Of a stretch of 64,000 nucleotides of DNA, positions 42,884 through 51,206 are shown one piece after another. The notes under the pieces are model-generated. The model was not told where the DNA came from. It saw nothing but the letters and a program-made list of their open reading frames with translations, and did no database searches. Source of the stretch: Glaciihabitans sp. (GTDB lineage: Bacteria; Actinomycetota; Actinomycetes; Actinomycetales; Microbacteriaceae); assembly GCA_025465535.1 (NCBI GenBank), contig JAODMY010000098.1:1-64000 (forward strand), in the 5' to 3' direction. Position 1 is the stretch's first letter. Every line of letters begins with the position of its first letter. The translations under genes and the position numbers were made by a program.

Positions 42884-44164
42884 ATGACTCTTGTTTCAAC
42901 CCTGCCCGCCCACGGCCTGAGCCCCGCAAGGGTTCGACTCGCACTGCTCGCACTGGCGCTCGGTGGATTCGCCATCGGCTGTACAGAATTTGTGGCCATG
43001 GGTCTGCTGCCGAACATTGCCAGCAACCTGCTGCCCGGTCTGTACAGGGCGTCCGCGGCGGGAGCCAACGCTCACGCCGGTCTGCTCATATCGGCCTACG
43101 CTGCGGGAGTCGTTGTTGGCGCACCGACGATCGCGGCCCTGTCCGCGCGGTTCGCCCGCAAGACCCTTTTGTTATGGCTGCTGGTCGCGTTCACGGTGTT
43201 CACCATCGCCTCCGCCGTCCTTCCAACCTTCGGCCTCGTACTCGCGGCGCGCTTCCTCGCCGGCCTGCCGCACGGAGCGTACTTCGGGGTCGCGTCGCTC
43301 GTTGCGGCGTCTCTCATGGGCCCGGGCAATCGGGGCAAGGGGATCGCGCTCGTGATGGGCGGGTTGTCGATCGCCAACATCCTCGGCGTTCCCGCCATCA
43401 CGCTGCTCGGCCAGGTTGCCGGCTGGCGCGTGGCCTACCTCGCGGTGGCGGCGCTATTCGCACTGACCTTCGTTGCGGTGTGGTTTGTCGTCCCGCGCCA
43501 GCCCGGAGACCCCGCCGCGACACTGCGTCGCGAGCTGACGGTGTTCCGCCGCCCGCAGGTGTGGTTCGCCCTCGCGATCGGATCGGTCGGATTCGGTGGC
43601 TTCTTCGCCGTGTACACGTACGTTGCGCCGATCGTGGTAACGATCACCAAGCAGGGGGAGGGATTCGTGCCCATTGCCCTGATCGTGGCGGGAATCGGCA
43701 TGACGGTCGGCAATTTCCTCGGTGGACACTCGGCCGACACGAGTCTCAAACGGGGCCTGTTCATCGCGTTCGGCGTCTTCGCAATCGCGCTCACCGGCCT
43801 GGCCCTCACGGCGAGTAACGTCGTCGGCCTCGTGATCTTCCTGTTCCTGATTGGCGCGTCGGCGTCCGCGATGGCGCCGGCCATCCAGACGAGACTCATG
43901 GATGTCGCCGGTGACAGCCAGACCCTTGCGGCCGCGATAAACCATGCCTCGCTCAACATCGGCAACAGCATCGGAGCCGCACTCGGTGGCATCGTCGTTG
44001 CTGCCGGCCTCGGCTATCTCTCGGCCGCCTGGGTCGGGCTGGTGCTCGCCTTTCTCGGGGTGACCATCGCGATCGTGAGCTTCACGGCCGAGCGGCGCTC
44101 GCTACAGCGGGCCAGGGGCCTCGCTCTGCAGGAGGATGCCGTCCTGGATAGCGCGCTTTCGTAG
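42884..44164 (+). CDS. MFS transporter (AraJ/sugar-efflux-like)
   Basis: A 426-residue 12-helix transporter. Helix 1 has the DHA1/AraJ pattern LALGGFAIGCTEFVAMGLLPNIA, followed by ALSARFARKTLLLW (loop 2-3) and RFLAGLPHGAYFGVASLVAASLMGPGNRGKGIA. Start uncertain: ATG 42884 leaves a normal tail before helix 1, but GTG 42827 sits 4 nt after a TAGGAT and is possible. The last 63 bp overlap the convergent response-regulator gene. Confidence 0.87.
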   Translation: MTLVSTLPAHGLSPARVRLALLALALGGFAIGCTEFVAMGLLPNIASNLLPGLYRASAAGANAHAGLLISAYAAGVVVGAPTIAALSARFARKTLLLWLLVAFTVFTIASAVLPTFGLVLAARFLAGLPHGAYFGVASLVAASLMGPGNRGKGIALVMGGLSIANILGVPAITLLGQVAGWRVAYLAVAALFALTFVAVWFVVPRQPGDPAATLRRELTVFRRPQVWFALAIGSVGFGGFFAVYTYVAPIVVTITKQGEGFVPIALIVAGIGMTVGNFLGGHSADTSLKRGLFIAFGVFAIALTGLALTASNVVGLVIFLFLIGASASAMAPAIQTRLMDVAGDSQTLAAAINHASLNIGNSIGAALGGIVVAAGLGYLSAAWVGLVLAFLGVTIAIVSFTAERRSLQRARGLALQEDAVLDSALS

Positions 44165-44773
44165 CGCAACCTTGGTCCCGACGTCGATCCCGGCCACGCG
44201 GTACTTCTCGCGGATTCGCTTGAGGTAGCTCTTGGCGGTCTCCTCGGAGATCCCGAGCTGGAACGCGACGGCCTTGACCGGTTCGCCACCTCCGTAGAGT
44301 GCCATCACGCGACGCTCCTGGGCGCTGAGCTTGGGGGCGCCGCCGACCTCGGCACCGTTGAGCGCAAGGTCGAGTTCCGCGGAGACGAACGATTCGCCGA
44401 CGGCCGCTGCACGGATCGCCTCGACGATCATGCTCGCGTCCTCGCTCTTCACGAGATAGCCGAGGGCGCCGGCCGCGAGCGCCTCGCGCACGACATTGGG
44501 CTCGGAGTAGGTACTCATGAGAACGACGCGAACGCCGGTCGTCTTGAGGGTCGAGATCTTCAGCGAGACCGGGATGTTGTCTTTGAGGTCGAGGTCGAGG
44601 AGCACGACCCCGACGGGGAACTCCGGGTGGGTGAGGAGCTCGGGCCAGGAGGCGACCGCGGCGACCATGTCGATGTCTGGCGCGGCACTGCGGACCCACT
44701 CGGTGAGAGCGCCGAGGAGCATCCTGTGGTCGTCGACAATGGCAAGTCTGATGCGGTCTTCTGCTGGGGTCAC
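44102..44773 (-). CDS. Response regulator with receiver and LuxR-type HTH domains
   Basis: A 223-residue NarL-like regulator. Receiver domain at about 8-130: acid pair DDH, phospho-acceptor Asp in VVLLDLDLKD, MST and GYLVKSED (Lys). C-terminal HTH LSAQERRVMALYGGGEPVKAVAFQLGISEETAKSYLKRIREKYR, followed by a conserved AGIDVGTKVALRKRAIQDG tail. Third gene of the kinase operon, probably phosphorylated by the kinase at 46094-47257. Confidence 0.9.
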   Translation of the reverse strand: MTPAEDRIRLAIVDDHRMLLGALTEWVRSAAPDIDMVAAVASWPELLTHPEFPVGVVLLDLDLKDNIPVSLKISTLKTTGVRVVLMSTYSEPNVVREALAAGALGYLVKSEDASMIVEAIRAAAVGESFVSAELDLALNGAEVGGAPKLSAQERRVMALYGGGEPVKAVAFQLGISEETAKSYLKRIREKYRVAGIDVGTKVALRKRAIQDGILLQSEAPGPL

Positions 44774-44804
44774 GATAAAGCCTCTTGGTTTCTCTGAGGG
44801 ACGA

Positions 44805-46097
44805 TTACTGGTCTGCGGGGTTGTCTACGATGCATTCGATGTCGACTCGCAAGCTGGAGTTCTCGGTGGAGTCACTGTAACGCCCCACTCGAGAGAGTGA
44901 GGCCCAGATAGCGGGATCAACCCGATTGCGCGGCACGTCGGTGGTCGTCACGACGATCGGTATCGTGATCTTGTTGTTGGCCAGGTTTCCGATTGAACCA
45001 CCTCCGATCGAACCGGCTCCGGGATGCGGAGCGACGATCGGTCCGAGAGTGAGCTGCACGGTGCGCGTGGCCGCCTGCTTCATTGTGTCGCTCATGAGCA
45101 ACCAGACACCGGAGAGCAGGCCGTCCCGCTGGCTCGGGTCGAGGAGGCCCGCAAGAGACCCGCGGTCCGTGAGTGTCACCGCCTTGCCGAGCATCTCTGA
45201 TTCGGAGACCGCGTGATAGAGCCAGGTCTCGCGGCGTCCCTCGATCAGGTGCAGGCGAAGCTCGGTCGCAAGCGACGCCGCAACCGACGCGGTCTTCGGG
45301 TCGAGCTTCAGCGCGGTGCGGCCGGTAGCCACGGATTCGAGCAGGTCCTCTGCCGCGAGGTCGAGACGGGCGAGCTCCTCCGAGGCGAGCATCCCCACGG
45401 CGAAGCGGGGAGCCGAGACCGTGCTCTGGACGAGCACGCGGTCGAGTTCCTGTTGCACCATCCTGCGGAATCCACGGACGACGAAGACGCCGAGAACAGC
45501 GGGAAGAACGGCGAGCGAAATGGTGGTGAGCTGGGTCGGGATCGTGGTCGCGTCGAGCTTCGTGTCAAGGAAGATGGCCGCGATGAACGCGAGTCCGAGA
45601 GTTCCCGCGGCGCTGATCACTTCTCGCCCGCCACGGAGGGTGACCACGAGCATGAGGCCGAACCCCGCGGACACGGATACCGTCGCGTACTTTCCGATGT
45701 CGCCCGTTGGCCAGATGCTGATGAAGTCGAGTGCGACGGTTCCGGCAAGGGCGACGAGATAGACGACGAACACCCACGCCGGCAGTCGATCGCCGAGCAC
45801 CGAAACAGTGATCAGGGCCGCGACGAACGCGATGATGTAGATGAGCCAGCCGATGATGACAGGCAACGGGTCGTTGTAGGCACCCTCGCCAAGGTGCACG
45901 GCGAAGAGGCTGAGTCCGTAGAGCGCCTCGATTGCGCTGAGCACGCCGGCCCCGACACCCAGATAGCTCGTTCCAAGCGTCGCGCCACGAGCGCTCGCCT
46001 GGCGAAGTGCTTTGGCGACGCCGGGAGGTCCCCCCTTGCTGCGGCGGCCGAGGATGACGCCGAGGGTGTTCTCTTCCGGCCTGAGGAAACTGCTCAC
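44805..46097 (-). CDS. Membrane partner protein of the sensor-kinase operon
   Basis: A 430-residue protein with about six to eight membrane helices in the first 215 residues and a soluble C-terminal half (VLVQSTVSAPRFAVGMLASEELARL..., then RVDIECIVDNPADQ). No histidine-kinase H-box or ATP-binding motif is visible. GTG start in GTGA overlaps the kinase stop by 4 bp. Its place between kinase and regulator suggests a sensory or modulatory role. I do not recognise a named family. Confidence 0.75.
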   Translation of the reverse strand: MSSFLRPEENTLGVILGRRSKGGPPGVAKALRQASARGATLGTSYLGVGAGVLSAIEALYGLSLFAVHLGEGAYNDPLPVIIGWLIYIIAFVAALITVSVLGDRLPAWVFVVYLVALAGTVALDFISIWPTGDIGKYATVSVSAGFGLMLVVTLRGGREVISAAGTLGLAFIAAIFLDTKLDATTIPTQLTTISLAVLPAVLGVFVVRGFRRMVQQELDRVLVQSTVSAPRFAVGMLASEELARLDLAAEDLLESVATGRTALKLDPKTASVAASLATELRLHLIEGRRETWLYHAVSESEMLGKAVTLTDRGSLAGLLDPSQRDGLLSGVWLLMSDTMKQAATRTVQLTLGPIVAPHPGAGSIGGGSIGNLANNKITIPIVVTTTDVPRNRVDPAIWASLSRVGRYSDSTENSSLRVDIECIVDNPADQ

Positions 46098-47257
46098 TTG
46101 GGCACCTCGAGTACGACGGTCGTGCCGGATCCGGGGCTCGAGAACAGGCGCGCGTTGCCGCCGACCTCGCGCAGGCGCCCGATGACCGACTCCTTGAAGC
46201 CCAGCTTGTCCTCGTCGATTCCCTTGAGATCGAAACCGACGCCGGAATCGGTGACCATGGCGCGAACGGTCGTTGAGTCGTCCGTGATCGTCACGTGCGC
46301 CTGAGTTACCCCGGAGTGTCTTCGAACGTTCTCGAGGCACTCGGCGAGTGAGAGCAGGAAGGCATCGAGAACGTCGCTCGGCAGCAGGACCTGACCGGTT
46401 CCGTGCCAACTCACCTCGAGTCCCATCCGGCCGAAACGGTGCTTGACCGACTCGAGTGTCGTGCCGAGCTGAGTCTCCTCGACCGGTGTGAGGTTGTAGC
46501 TGCCGGAGCCCTGTGGCGTCGGTGTCGCCCCGAGCCGCAGCTGCCGAAGCAGCCGCGCATCCTCCGATGCCTGCTGGCGAAGCGCCTCCGGAGCGACTCC
46601 CACGCCAGAATGAGCGAGCAGCGTGAGGGTGGCAAGCACCGTGTCGTGCAGCAGTCGTGCGCCCTGGCGGCGCTGCGCCTCGGTCTCGCTCGCCTGGCGC
46701 TCCGCCCGGTGAGCCTTACCGATGCTGTAGATGCGGCGGGCTGCCCGCGGAACACTCGCGCTAAGCCAGTAGCCGAGAACCGCGGTAAGCACCCAGCCGA
46801 GGATGACCGAGAGCGCAGTTGACGACAGTGCACCGTCGGACCGGCTCGCGAACTGGACGAGGAACGTGCTCAGCAGCGCCCCGAGCAACATGAGGAGGAT
46901 GCGGGGAAGGCTTGAAACCAGCACGAGGGCGAAGCAGGCGATGCCGGCGCCCGCGAGCGGGGTGAGTGCCTCGGAGAGACCGAGCGAGGGCGTCGCCCCG
47001 AACGGAAGACGCGCAACGATGAGCGCACCAACTCCGGCGAGGATGCCGAGAGATGCCCAAATGGCCGCGAGGCTTCTCGCAACCATGACGTGGCTGAAGG
47101 CAAGAACAGCCAGCAGGGGGAGGGTGGCGAGGTAGGTGGAAACGGGAACAACACCGGGCACGCTGAGGCTGACGAGCGTGATAATTGTGCCGATCAGGCC
47201 AAGAAATCGCGCAGTGCGCTGCAGTAGGCGATCCCTCTCCTTGGCAATGAGTTCCAT
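46094..47257 (-). CDS. Sensor histidine kinase (NarL/DesK-like)
   Basis: A 387-residue membrane kinase. About five or six helices in residues 15-165, then the dimerisation/phospho-acceptor segment RRQGARLLHDTVLATLTLLA with the His near 205, N-box AECLENVRRHS near 302, G1 VTDSGVGFDLKG and G2 GSGTTVVLEVP at the end. It probably autophosphorylates on that His and passes phosphate to the LuxR-type regulator. First gene of a three-gene operon. The signal is unknown. Confidence 0.9.
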   Translation of the reverse strand: MELIAKERDRLLQRTARFLGLIGTIITLVSLSVPGVVPVSTYLATLPLLAVLAFSHVMVARSLAAIWASLGILAGVGALIVARLPFGATPSLGLSEALTPLAGAGIACFALVLVSSLPRILLMLLGALLSTFLVQFASRSDGALSSTALSVILGWVLTAVLGYWLSASVPRAARRIYSIGKAHRAERQASETEAQRRQGARLLHDTVLATLTLLAHSGVGVAPEALRQQASEDARLLRQLRLGATPTPQGSGSYNLTPVEETQLGTTLESVKHRFGRMGLEVSWHGTGQVLLPSDVLDAFLLSLAECLENVRRHSGVTQAHVTITDDSTTVRAMVTDSGVGFDLKGIDEDKLGFKESVIGRLREVGGNARLFSSPGSGTTVVLEVPK

Positions 47258-47594
47258 ATTGCTTCACATGGTCGCAGACTGTCACCACAAATGGGGGTGC
47301 CACACCGGATTAAACGGGGACAAAAATGCAGATAAAGTCGACAGTGAAACAGAGGGGCGCGTCGCAGGAAACTGCGCTGTCACAGAAACAAAGCCGCATG
47401 ATGAGATCGAGAGCCTCATGTGGAACGGCGTCTCACCCGATTGAACGACGTCGGGCACGGTTCACCTCAGGTGTGGGCCAGCTTGACCGGGGGGTTAGCA
47501 ACGGGGTCGCTGCATAGACAGCGACCCCCGCACCCCGCCCTCTGCATTCGATTCGGCACACTCGGTGCTGCCGTGGCGACTCTGCTCGCGGCCC
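47258..47594. other. Intergenic region between the kinase operon and orphan regulator
   Basis: 337 bp with no credible gene. The right part holds a 10-bp-stem hairpin (47503-47528). No clear -10/-35 pair for the kinase operon was identified. Confidence 0.45.
47503..47528 (-). terminator. Hairpin terminator after the orphan response regulator
   Basis: GGGGTCGCTG (47503-47512) and CAGCGACCCC (47519-47528) with a six-base loop, 67 bp past the regulator stop on the minus strand. Confidence 0.65.
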
Positions 47595-48254
47595 TCACTC
47601 CGGCGTGAGCCATCCCTCGCGAATGGCGTGGCGACGCAACAGGATTCGGGTTCCGACATCCACACCCACCTCGCGATACTTACGGCGCCCACGCTTGATG
47701 TACGACTTGACGGTCTCTTCGGTGGTCGACATTTCGGCTGCCACCTCTTTGATTGATCGTCCGGCTGCGTAGAGGACCAGCGCGCGCTGTTCCTGGCGGC
47801 CGAGGCCGGGATCCGGTGTCGAGGAGTACCCGGCGATTGCCGCGGCGAGCGGTGCGGAGAGGTGTTGTGTGCTGGCCGCCGCCGAACGGATGGCAGCAGT
47901 GAGCTCTGCAGCTGACTCCGTCTTGGGCACGAACCCCATCGCCCCGCCGCGCATTGCCGCGGTGACCGATGCGGAATCCGCATGCCTGCTCATCACTACC
48001 GCAGCCGTCCCGATGGTCCCGAGGGCGCGAAGTTTGGTGCCGACGGGGATTCCGTCTTCGAGGTGCAGGTCGAGGACGACGACGTCGACAGGAAATTCCG
48101 GGTGTGCGATGAGTCCGGCCCAGGTCGTCTCGGTCATGACGATGGACAGGCCGCCCTCGGGGTCATGAAGTCGTGCAGCGAGGCCATCGAGCACGAGCCG
48201 ATGGTCGTCGACAATGGCCACTCTGATCGGCGCCGGCAATTGCGACTGTCCCAT
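47595..48254 (-). CDS. Second LuxR-type response regulator (orphan)
   Basis: A 219-residue paralogue of the regulator at 44102. Receiver with DDH, phospho-acceptor Asp in VVVLDLHLED and GFVPKTES (Lys); HTH LGRQEQRALVLYAAGRSIKEVAAEMSTTEETVKSYIKRGRRKYR and the same VDVGTRILLRRHAIREG tail. AGGGGGC precedes the ATG. Separated from the kinase operon by a terminator, it may share that kinase or respond to an unlinked one. Confidence 0.9.
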   Translation of the reverse strand: MGQSQLPAPIRVAIVDDHRLVLDGLAARLHDPEGGLSIVMTETTWAGLIAHPEFPVDVVVLDLHLEDGIPVGTKLRALGTIGTAAVVMSRHADSASVTAAMRGGAMGFVPKTESAAELTAAIRSAAASTQHLSAPLAAAIAGYSSTPDPGLGRQEQRALVLYAAGRSIKEVAAEMSTTEETVKSYIKRGRRKYREVGVDVGTRILLRRHAIREGWLTPE

Positions 48255-48354
48255 TGCTGCCCCCTGTCTGGCTCAGCATATCGATTACTGATACAGACTC
48301 GTTTGTACAGGGATATTGGACGGCGTGGGTGACACTGATTCACTTTCTCGGAGT

Positions 48355-48402
48355 GTCGGGTACCCCCAAAACGGGACGGGCAGGTTGTCCGGGGTACCCG
48401 AC
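48355..48402 (-). terminator. metX terminator
   Basis: Perfect 12-bp arms GTCGGGTACCCC (48355-48366) and GGGGTACCCGAC (48391-48402). The stem begins at the last base of the metX stop codon on the minus strand. Confidence 0.7.
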
Positions 48403-49607
48403 TATGCGCTGAGGAGTCGTCTGAGGTGCGTTCCGACTATGTCGTGCTCGATCAGGAACCCGTCGTGGCCGAACGGGGACGAGATGATGACGGCCGCGCC
48501 TGCGTCGATGGTCGACGGCAGAAGCCTCGCGATGAGCTCCTGGTGGTTCACCGGGAACAGTCGATCGGAGTCGATCCCCAGGACGAGGGACTTCGCGCTG
48601 ACGCGACCGAGCGCCGCGGCGATTCCGCCGCGATCGCGGCCGAGATCGTGCGAGTTCATGGCATTCAGAAGAGTGATGTAGCTGTTCGCGTCGAAGCGTC
48701 TTGTGAACTTGTTACCGTGAAAATCGAGGTAGCTCTCGACCGCGTACCGGCCACCGCTGCCGAGCGGGCTGATTCCGCTCTGCCAGCTGCGCTCGAATCG
48801 ATCGTTGAGCTCGGTGGGGGAGCGATAGTTGAGCAGGGCCATCCGGCGGGCGAGGGCTAGACCGCGATACGGCCCCTCGCCGTCCGTGGCGCCGTAGTAC
48901 TCGCCGCCCACGAAGCGGGGATCGAGTTGGATGGCATCCATCTGCACGGAGTTCAGGGCGATCGAGTCGGCGCTCGAGAGTGCGGGAGCGGCAAGGACTC
49001 CGACTCGCTCGAGGCGTTCCGGGTGGCCGACGGCCCACTCGAGCGCCTGCATTCCGCCCATCGACCCACCGATGACGGCGCCCCAGCGGTCGATGCCGAT
49101 CTTGTCCGAGAACGCGACCTGCGCGGCGACCTGGTCGCGGATGGTGACGAACGGGAAGTCCGCGCCCCACTCCGTGCCAGAGGGGGAGAAGGACGACGGA
49201 CCGGTGGTGCCCTGGCAGCCGCCCAGCATGTTGGGAGCGACGACGAACCACTCGTCGGTGTCGATGTATTTGCCCGGCCCGACGAAGTCTCCCCACCAGC
49301 CGGCCGTCGGATGCCCGGGGCCGGAATCACCGATCACGTGGCTGTCGCCCGTGACCGTGTGCAGCGCGAGGATGGCGTTGCTCTTCGTCGCGTTGAGCGT
49401 GCCGAAGGTCTCGTAGGCGATTCGGACCGAGGGCAGCTGACCTCCCCGTTCGAGGTCGAGCGCCCCGATCGAGACGAACTGGCGGTTACCGGCGGGATCG
49501 CCCTCTCGCCACGCCCCTGACGCCGGGGGCTTGCCAAGGAGCGCCCGCGCGTTCGCTTCCGTGATGAAGGCCGAGGGGACGTTGTCTTCGGGGGTCTGCC
49601 AGTCCAT
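48402..49607 (-). CDS. metX: Homoserine O-acetyltransferase
   Basis: A 401-residue alpha/beta-hydrolase-fold enzyme that acetylates homoserine from acetyl-CoA, first committed step to methionine by the direct sulfhydrylation route. Nucleophile elbow GGSMGGMQALEWA near 171, NMLGGCQGTTGPSS (oxyanion region), catalytic Asp in LGIDSDRLFP and His in SSPFGHDGFLIE. It follows metY on the same strand, but a terminator intervenes. Confidence 0.94.
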   Translation of the reverse strand: MDWQTPEDNVPSAFITEANARALLGKPPASGAWREGDPAGNRQFVSIGALDLERGGQLPSVRIAYETFGTLNATKSNAILALHTVTGDSHVIGDSGPGHPTAGWWGDFVGPGKYIDTDEWFVVAPNMLGGCQGTTGPSSFSPSGTEWGADFPFVTIRDQVAAQVAFSDKIGIDRWGAVIGGSMGGMQALEWAVGHPERLERVGVLAAPALSSADSIALNSVQMDAIQLDPRFVGGEYYGATDGEGPYRGLALARRMALLNYRSPTELNDRFERSWQSGISPLGSGGRYAVESYLDFHGNKFTRRFDANSYITLLNAMNSHDLGRDRGGIAAALGRVSAKSLVLGIDSDRLFPVNHQELIARLLPSTIDAGAAVIISSPFGHDGFLIEHDIVGTHLRRLLSA

Positions 49608-49637
49608 GTCAGCCTTAAGTATTACGAAATGACGAAC

Positions 49638-49667
49638 GCGCCGCTGCTCTGTTACGAGCAGCGGCGC
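49638..49667 (-). terminator. metY terminator
   Basis: Perfect 12-bp arms GCGCCGCTGCTC (49638-49649) and GAGCAGCGGCGC (49656-49667), six-base loop, 16 bp after the metY stop. It lies only 30 bp before the metX start, so it may also act as an attenuator for metX. Confidence 0.7.
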
Positions 49668-49682
49668 GCGCGGTGGAAATGG

Positions 49683-51002
49683 TTACGCGGAGGTACTCGC
49701 GTTCGCGCCAGCCGTGCGAGCCGCGGCGAGTCCAGCCTCGAGGTCAGCCTTGAGGTCGGCGACGTTCTCGAGTCCGACCGAGAGGCGAACGAGTCCCGGC
49801 GTTACTCCCGTGGTGAGCTGCTGCTCTGGCGTGAGCTGCGAGTGCGTCGTCGACGCGGGGTGGATGATCAGGCTGCGAACATCACCGATGTTGGCGAGGT
49901 GGCTGAACAGCGAGACGTTCTCGACGAGCGCGCGACCGGCATCCACTCCGCCCTTGAGCTCGAACGAGACCACGGCACCGACGCCCTTTGGCGAGTACTT
50001 GTTGGCCGCCGCATACCACGGGCTCGACGGGAGTCCTGAGTAGTTGACCGAGGCGACGTCCGGGTGGTTTTCGAGCCACTCGGCGATCTCCTGCGTGTTC
50101 TGCACGTGACGCTCGATGCGCAGGCTGAGCGTCTCGATGCCCTGGATGAGCGCGAACGCGCTGTCCGGTGAGAGCGAGGCACCCGTGTCGCGAAGCAACT
50201 GGACGCGCGCCTTGATGACGTAGGCAATCCCGTCGCCGAGGACGGTCGTGTAGCTTGCGCCGTGGTACGACGGGTCGGGTTCGGTGAGCCCGGGGAACTT
50301 CGCCGCGAGCCTGGTCCACGGGAACTTGCCGCCGTCGACGATGAGGCCGGCGATGACCGTTCCGTGTCCGCCGAGGAACTTCGTTGCGGAGTGCACGACG
50401 ATGTCGGCACCGAACTCGAACGGGCGGATGAGGTACGGGGTGGCGATCGTGTTGTCGACGATGAGTGGCACGTCGTTGTCGTGTGCGACCTTGGCAACGG
50501 CCTCGATGTCGAGGATGTTGATCTTCGGGTTTCCGATGGTCTCGGCGAAGAACAGCTTGGTGTTCGGGCGAACGGCGGCAGCCCACTCGTCGGCGTCATC
50601 CTGGTCCTCGACAAACGTGACCTCGATGCCGAGCTTCGCCAGCGTGTACTTGAACAGGTTGTACGTTCCGCCGTAGATCGAGGACGACGAGACGAGGTGA
50701 TCGCCGGCCTGGGCGATGTTCAGGACTGCGTAGGTGATGGCTGATGAACCGGATGCGACGGCGAGCGCGGCGGTTCCGCCCTCGAGCGCGGCGATGCGCT
50801 GTTCGACGACGTCGTTCGTCGGGTTCATGATTCGCGAGTAGATGTTGCCGAACTCGGCAAGGGCGAACAGGTTCTTCGCGTGCTCCGTGCTGTTGAAGAC
50901 GTAGGACGTGGTCCGGTAGATCGGCGTAGCGCGAGCGTTGGTGGTGGGGTCCGGAGCTGCACCGGAATGGATCTGCTTGGTTTCGAACTGCCAGTCGGCC
51001 AT
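49683..51002 (-). CDS. metY: O-acetylhomoserine sulfhydrylase
   Basis: A 439-residue PLP enzyme of the Cys/Met-metabolism family joining O-acetylhomoserine and sulfide into homocysteine. [69 protein letters not shown] with the PLP-binding lysine near 214, and the C-terminal [12 protein letters not shown] are visible. AAGGAG precedes the ATG. It uses the metX product; together they make homocysteine without cystathionine. Confidence 0.94.
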   Translation of the reverse strand: MADWQFETKQIHSGAAPDPTTNARATPIYRTTSYVFNSTEHAKNLFALAEFGNIYSRIMNPTNDVVEQRIAALEGGTAALAVASGSSAITYAVLNIAQAGDHLVSSSSIYGGTYNLFKYTLAKLGIEVTFVEDQDDADEWAAAVRPNTKLFFAETIGNPKINILDIEAVAKVAHDNDVPLIVDNTIATPYLIRPFEFGADIVVHSATKFLGGHGTVIAGLIVDGGKFPWTRLAAKFPGLTEPDPSYHGASYTTVLGDGIAYVIKARVQLLRDTGASLSPDSAFALIQGIETLSLRIERHVQNTQEIAEWLENHPDVASVNYSGLPSSPWYAAANKYSPKGVGAVVSFELKGGVDAGRALVENVSLFSHLANIGDVRSLIIHPASTTHSQLTPEQQLTTGVTPGLVRLSVGLENVADLKADLEAGLAAARTAGANASTSA

Positions 51003-51119
51003 GGGATGCTCCTTGAAATCGGGATTGGGTGGACAATCTTCGGCAGGCGGACCAGTGCCTACTCGCCGTCAGCCTAGGCAGGCGACCTCAGAGCAACAAT
51101 GGTTTTGGAAACACGACGT

Positions 51120-51151
51120 AACACTCCCGCGATGCCAGACTGGGGAGTGTT
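51120..51151 (+). promoter_or_regulatory. Leader hairpin upstream of the DHA2 transporter
   Basis: AACACTCCC (51120-51128) pairs with GGGAGTGTT (51143-51151), followed by CGTTTG. It lies about 56 bp before the ATG at 51207 and could terminate or attenuate. Confidence 0.4.
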
Positions 51152-51206
51152 CGTTTGCCTCGTGAGCCGGCATCGTTGCCGAGTCGGCACGAAAGGATCA
51201 CCGATC

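Noticed and set aside
47326-47517. A 63-codon plus-strand gene between the regulators
   Set aside because: It has no ribosome site or leaderless promoter, its composition is unlike the neighbours, and its end overlaps a terminator hairpin.
51003-51098. A SAM riboswitch upstream of metY
   Set aside because: The leader is about 95 bp and lacks the paired elements of SAM-I or SAM-IV aptamers that I could recognise.
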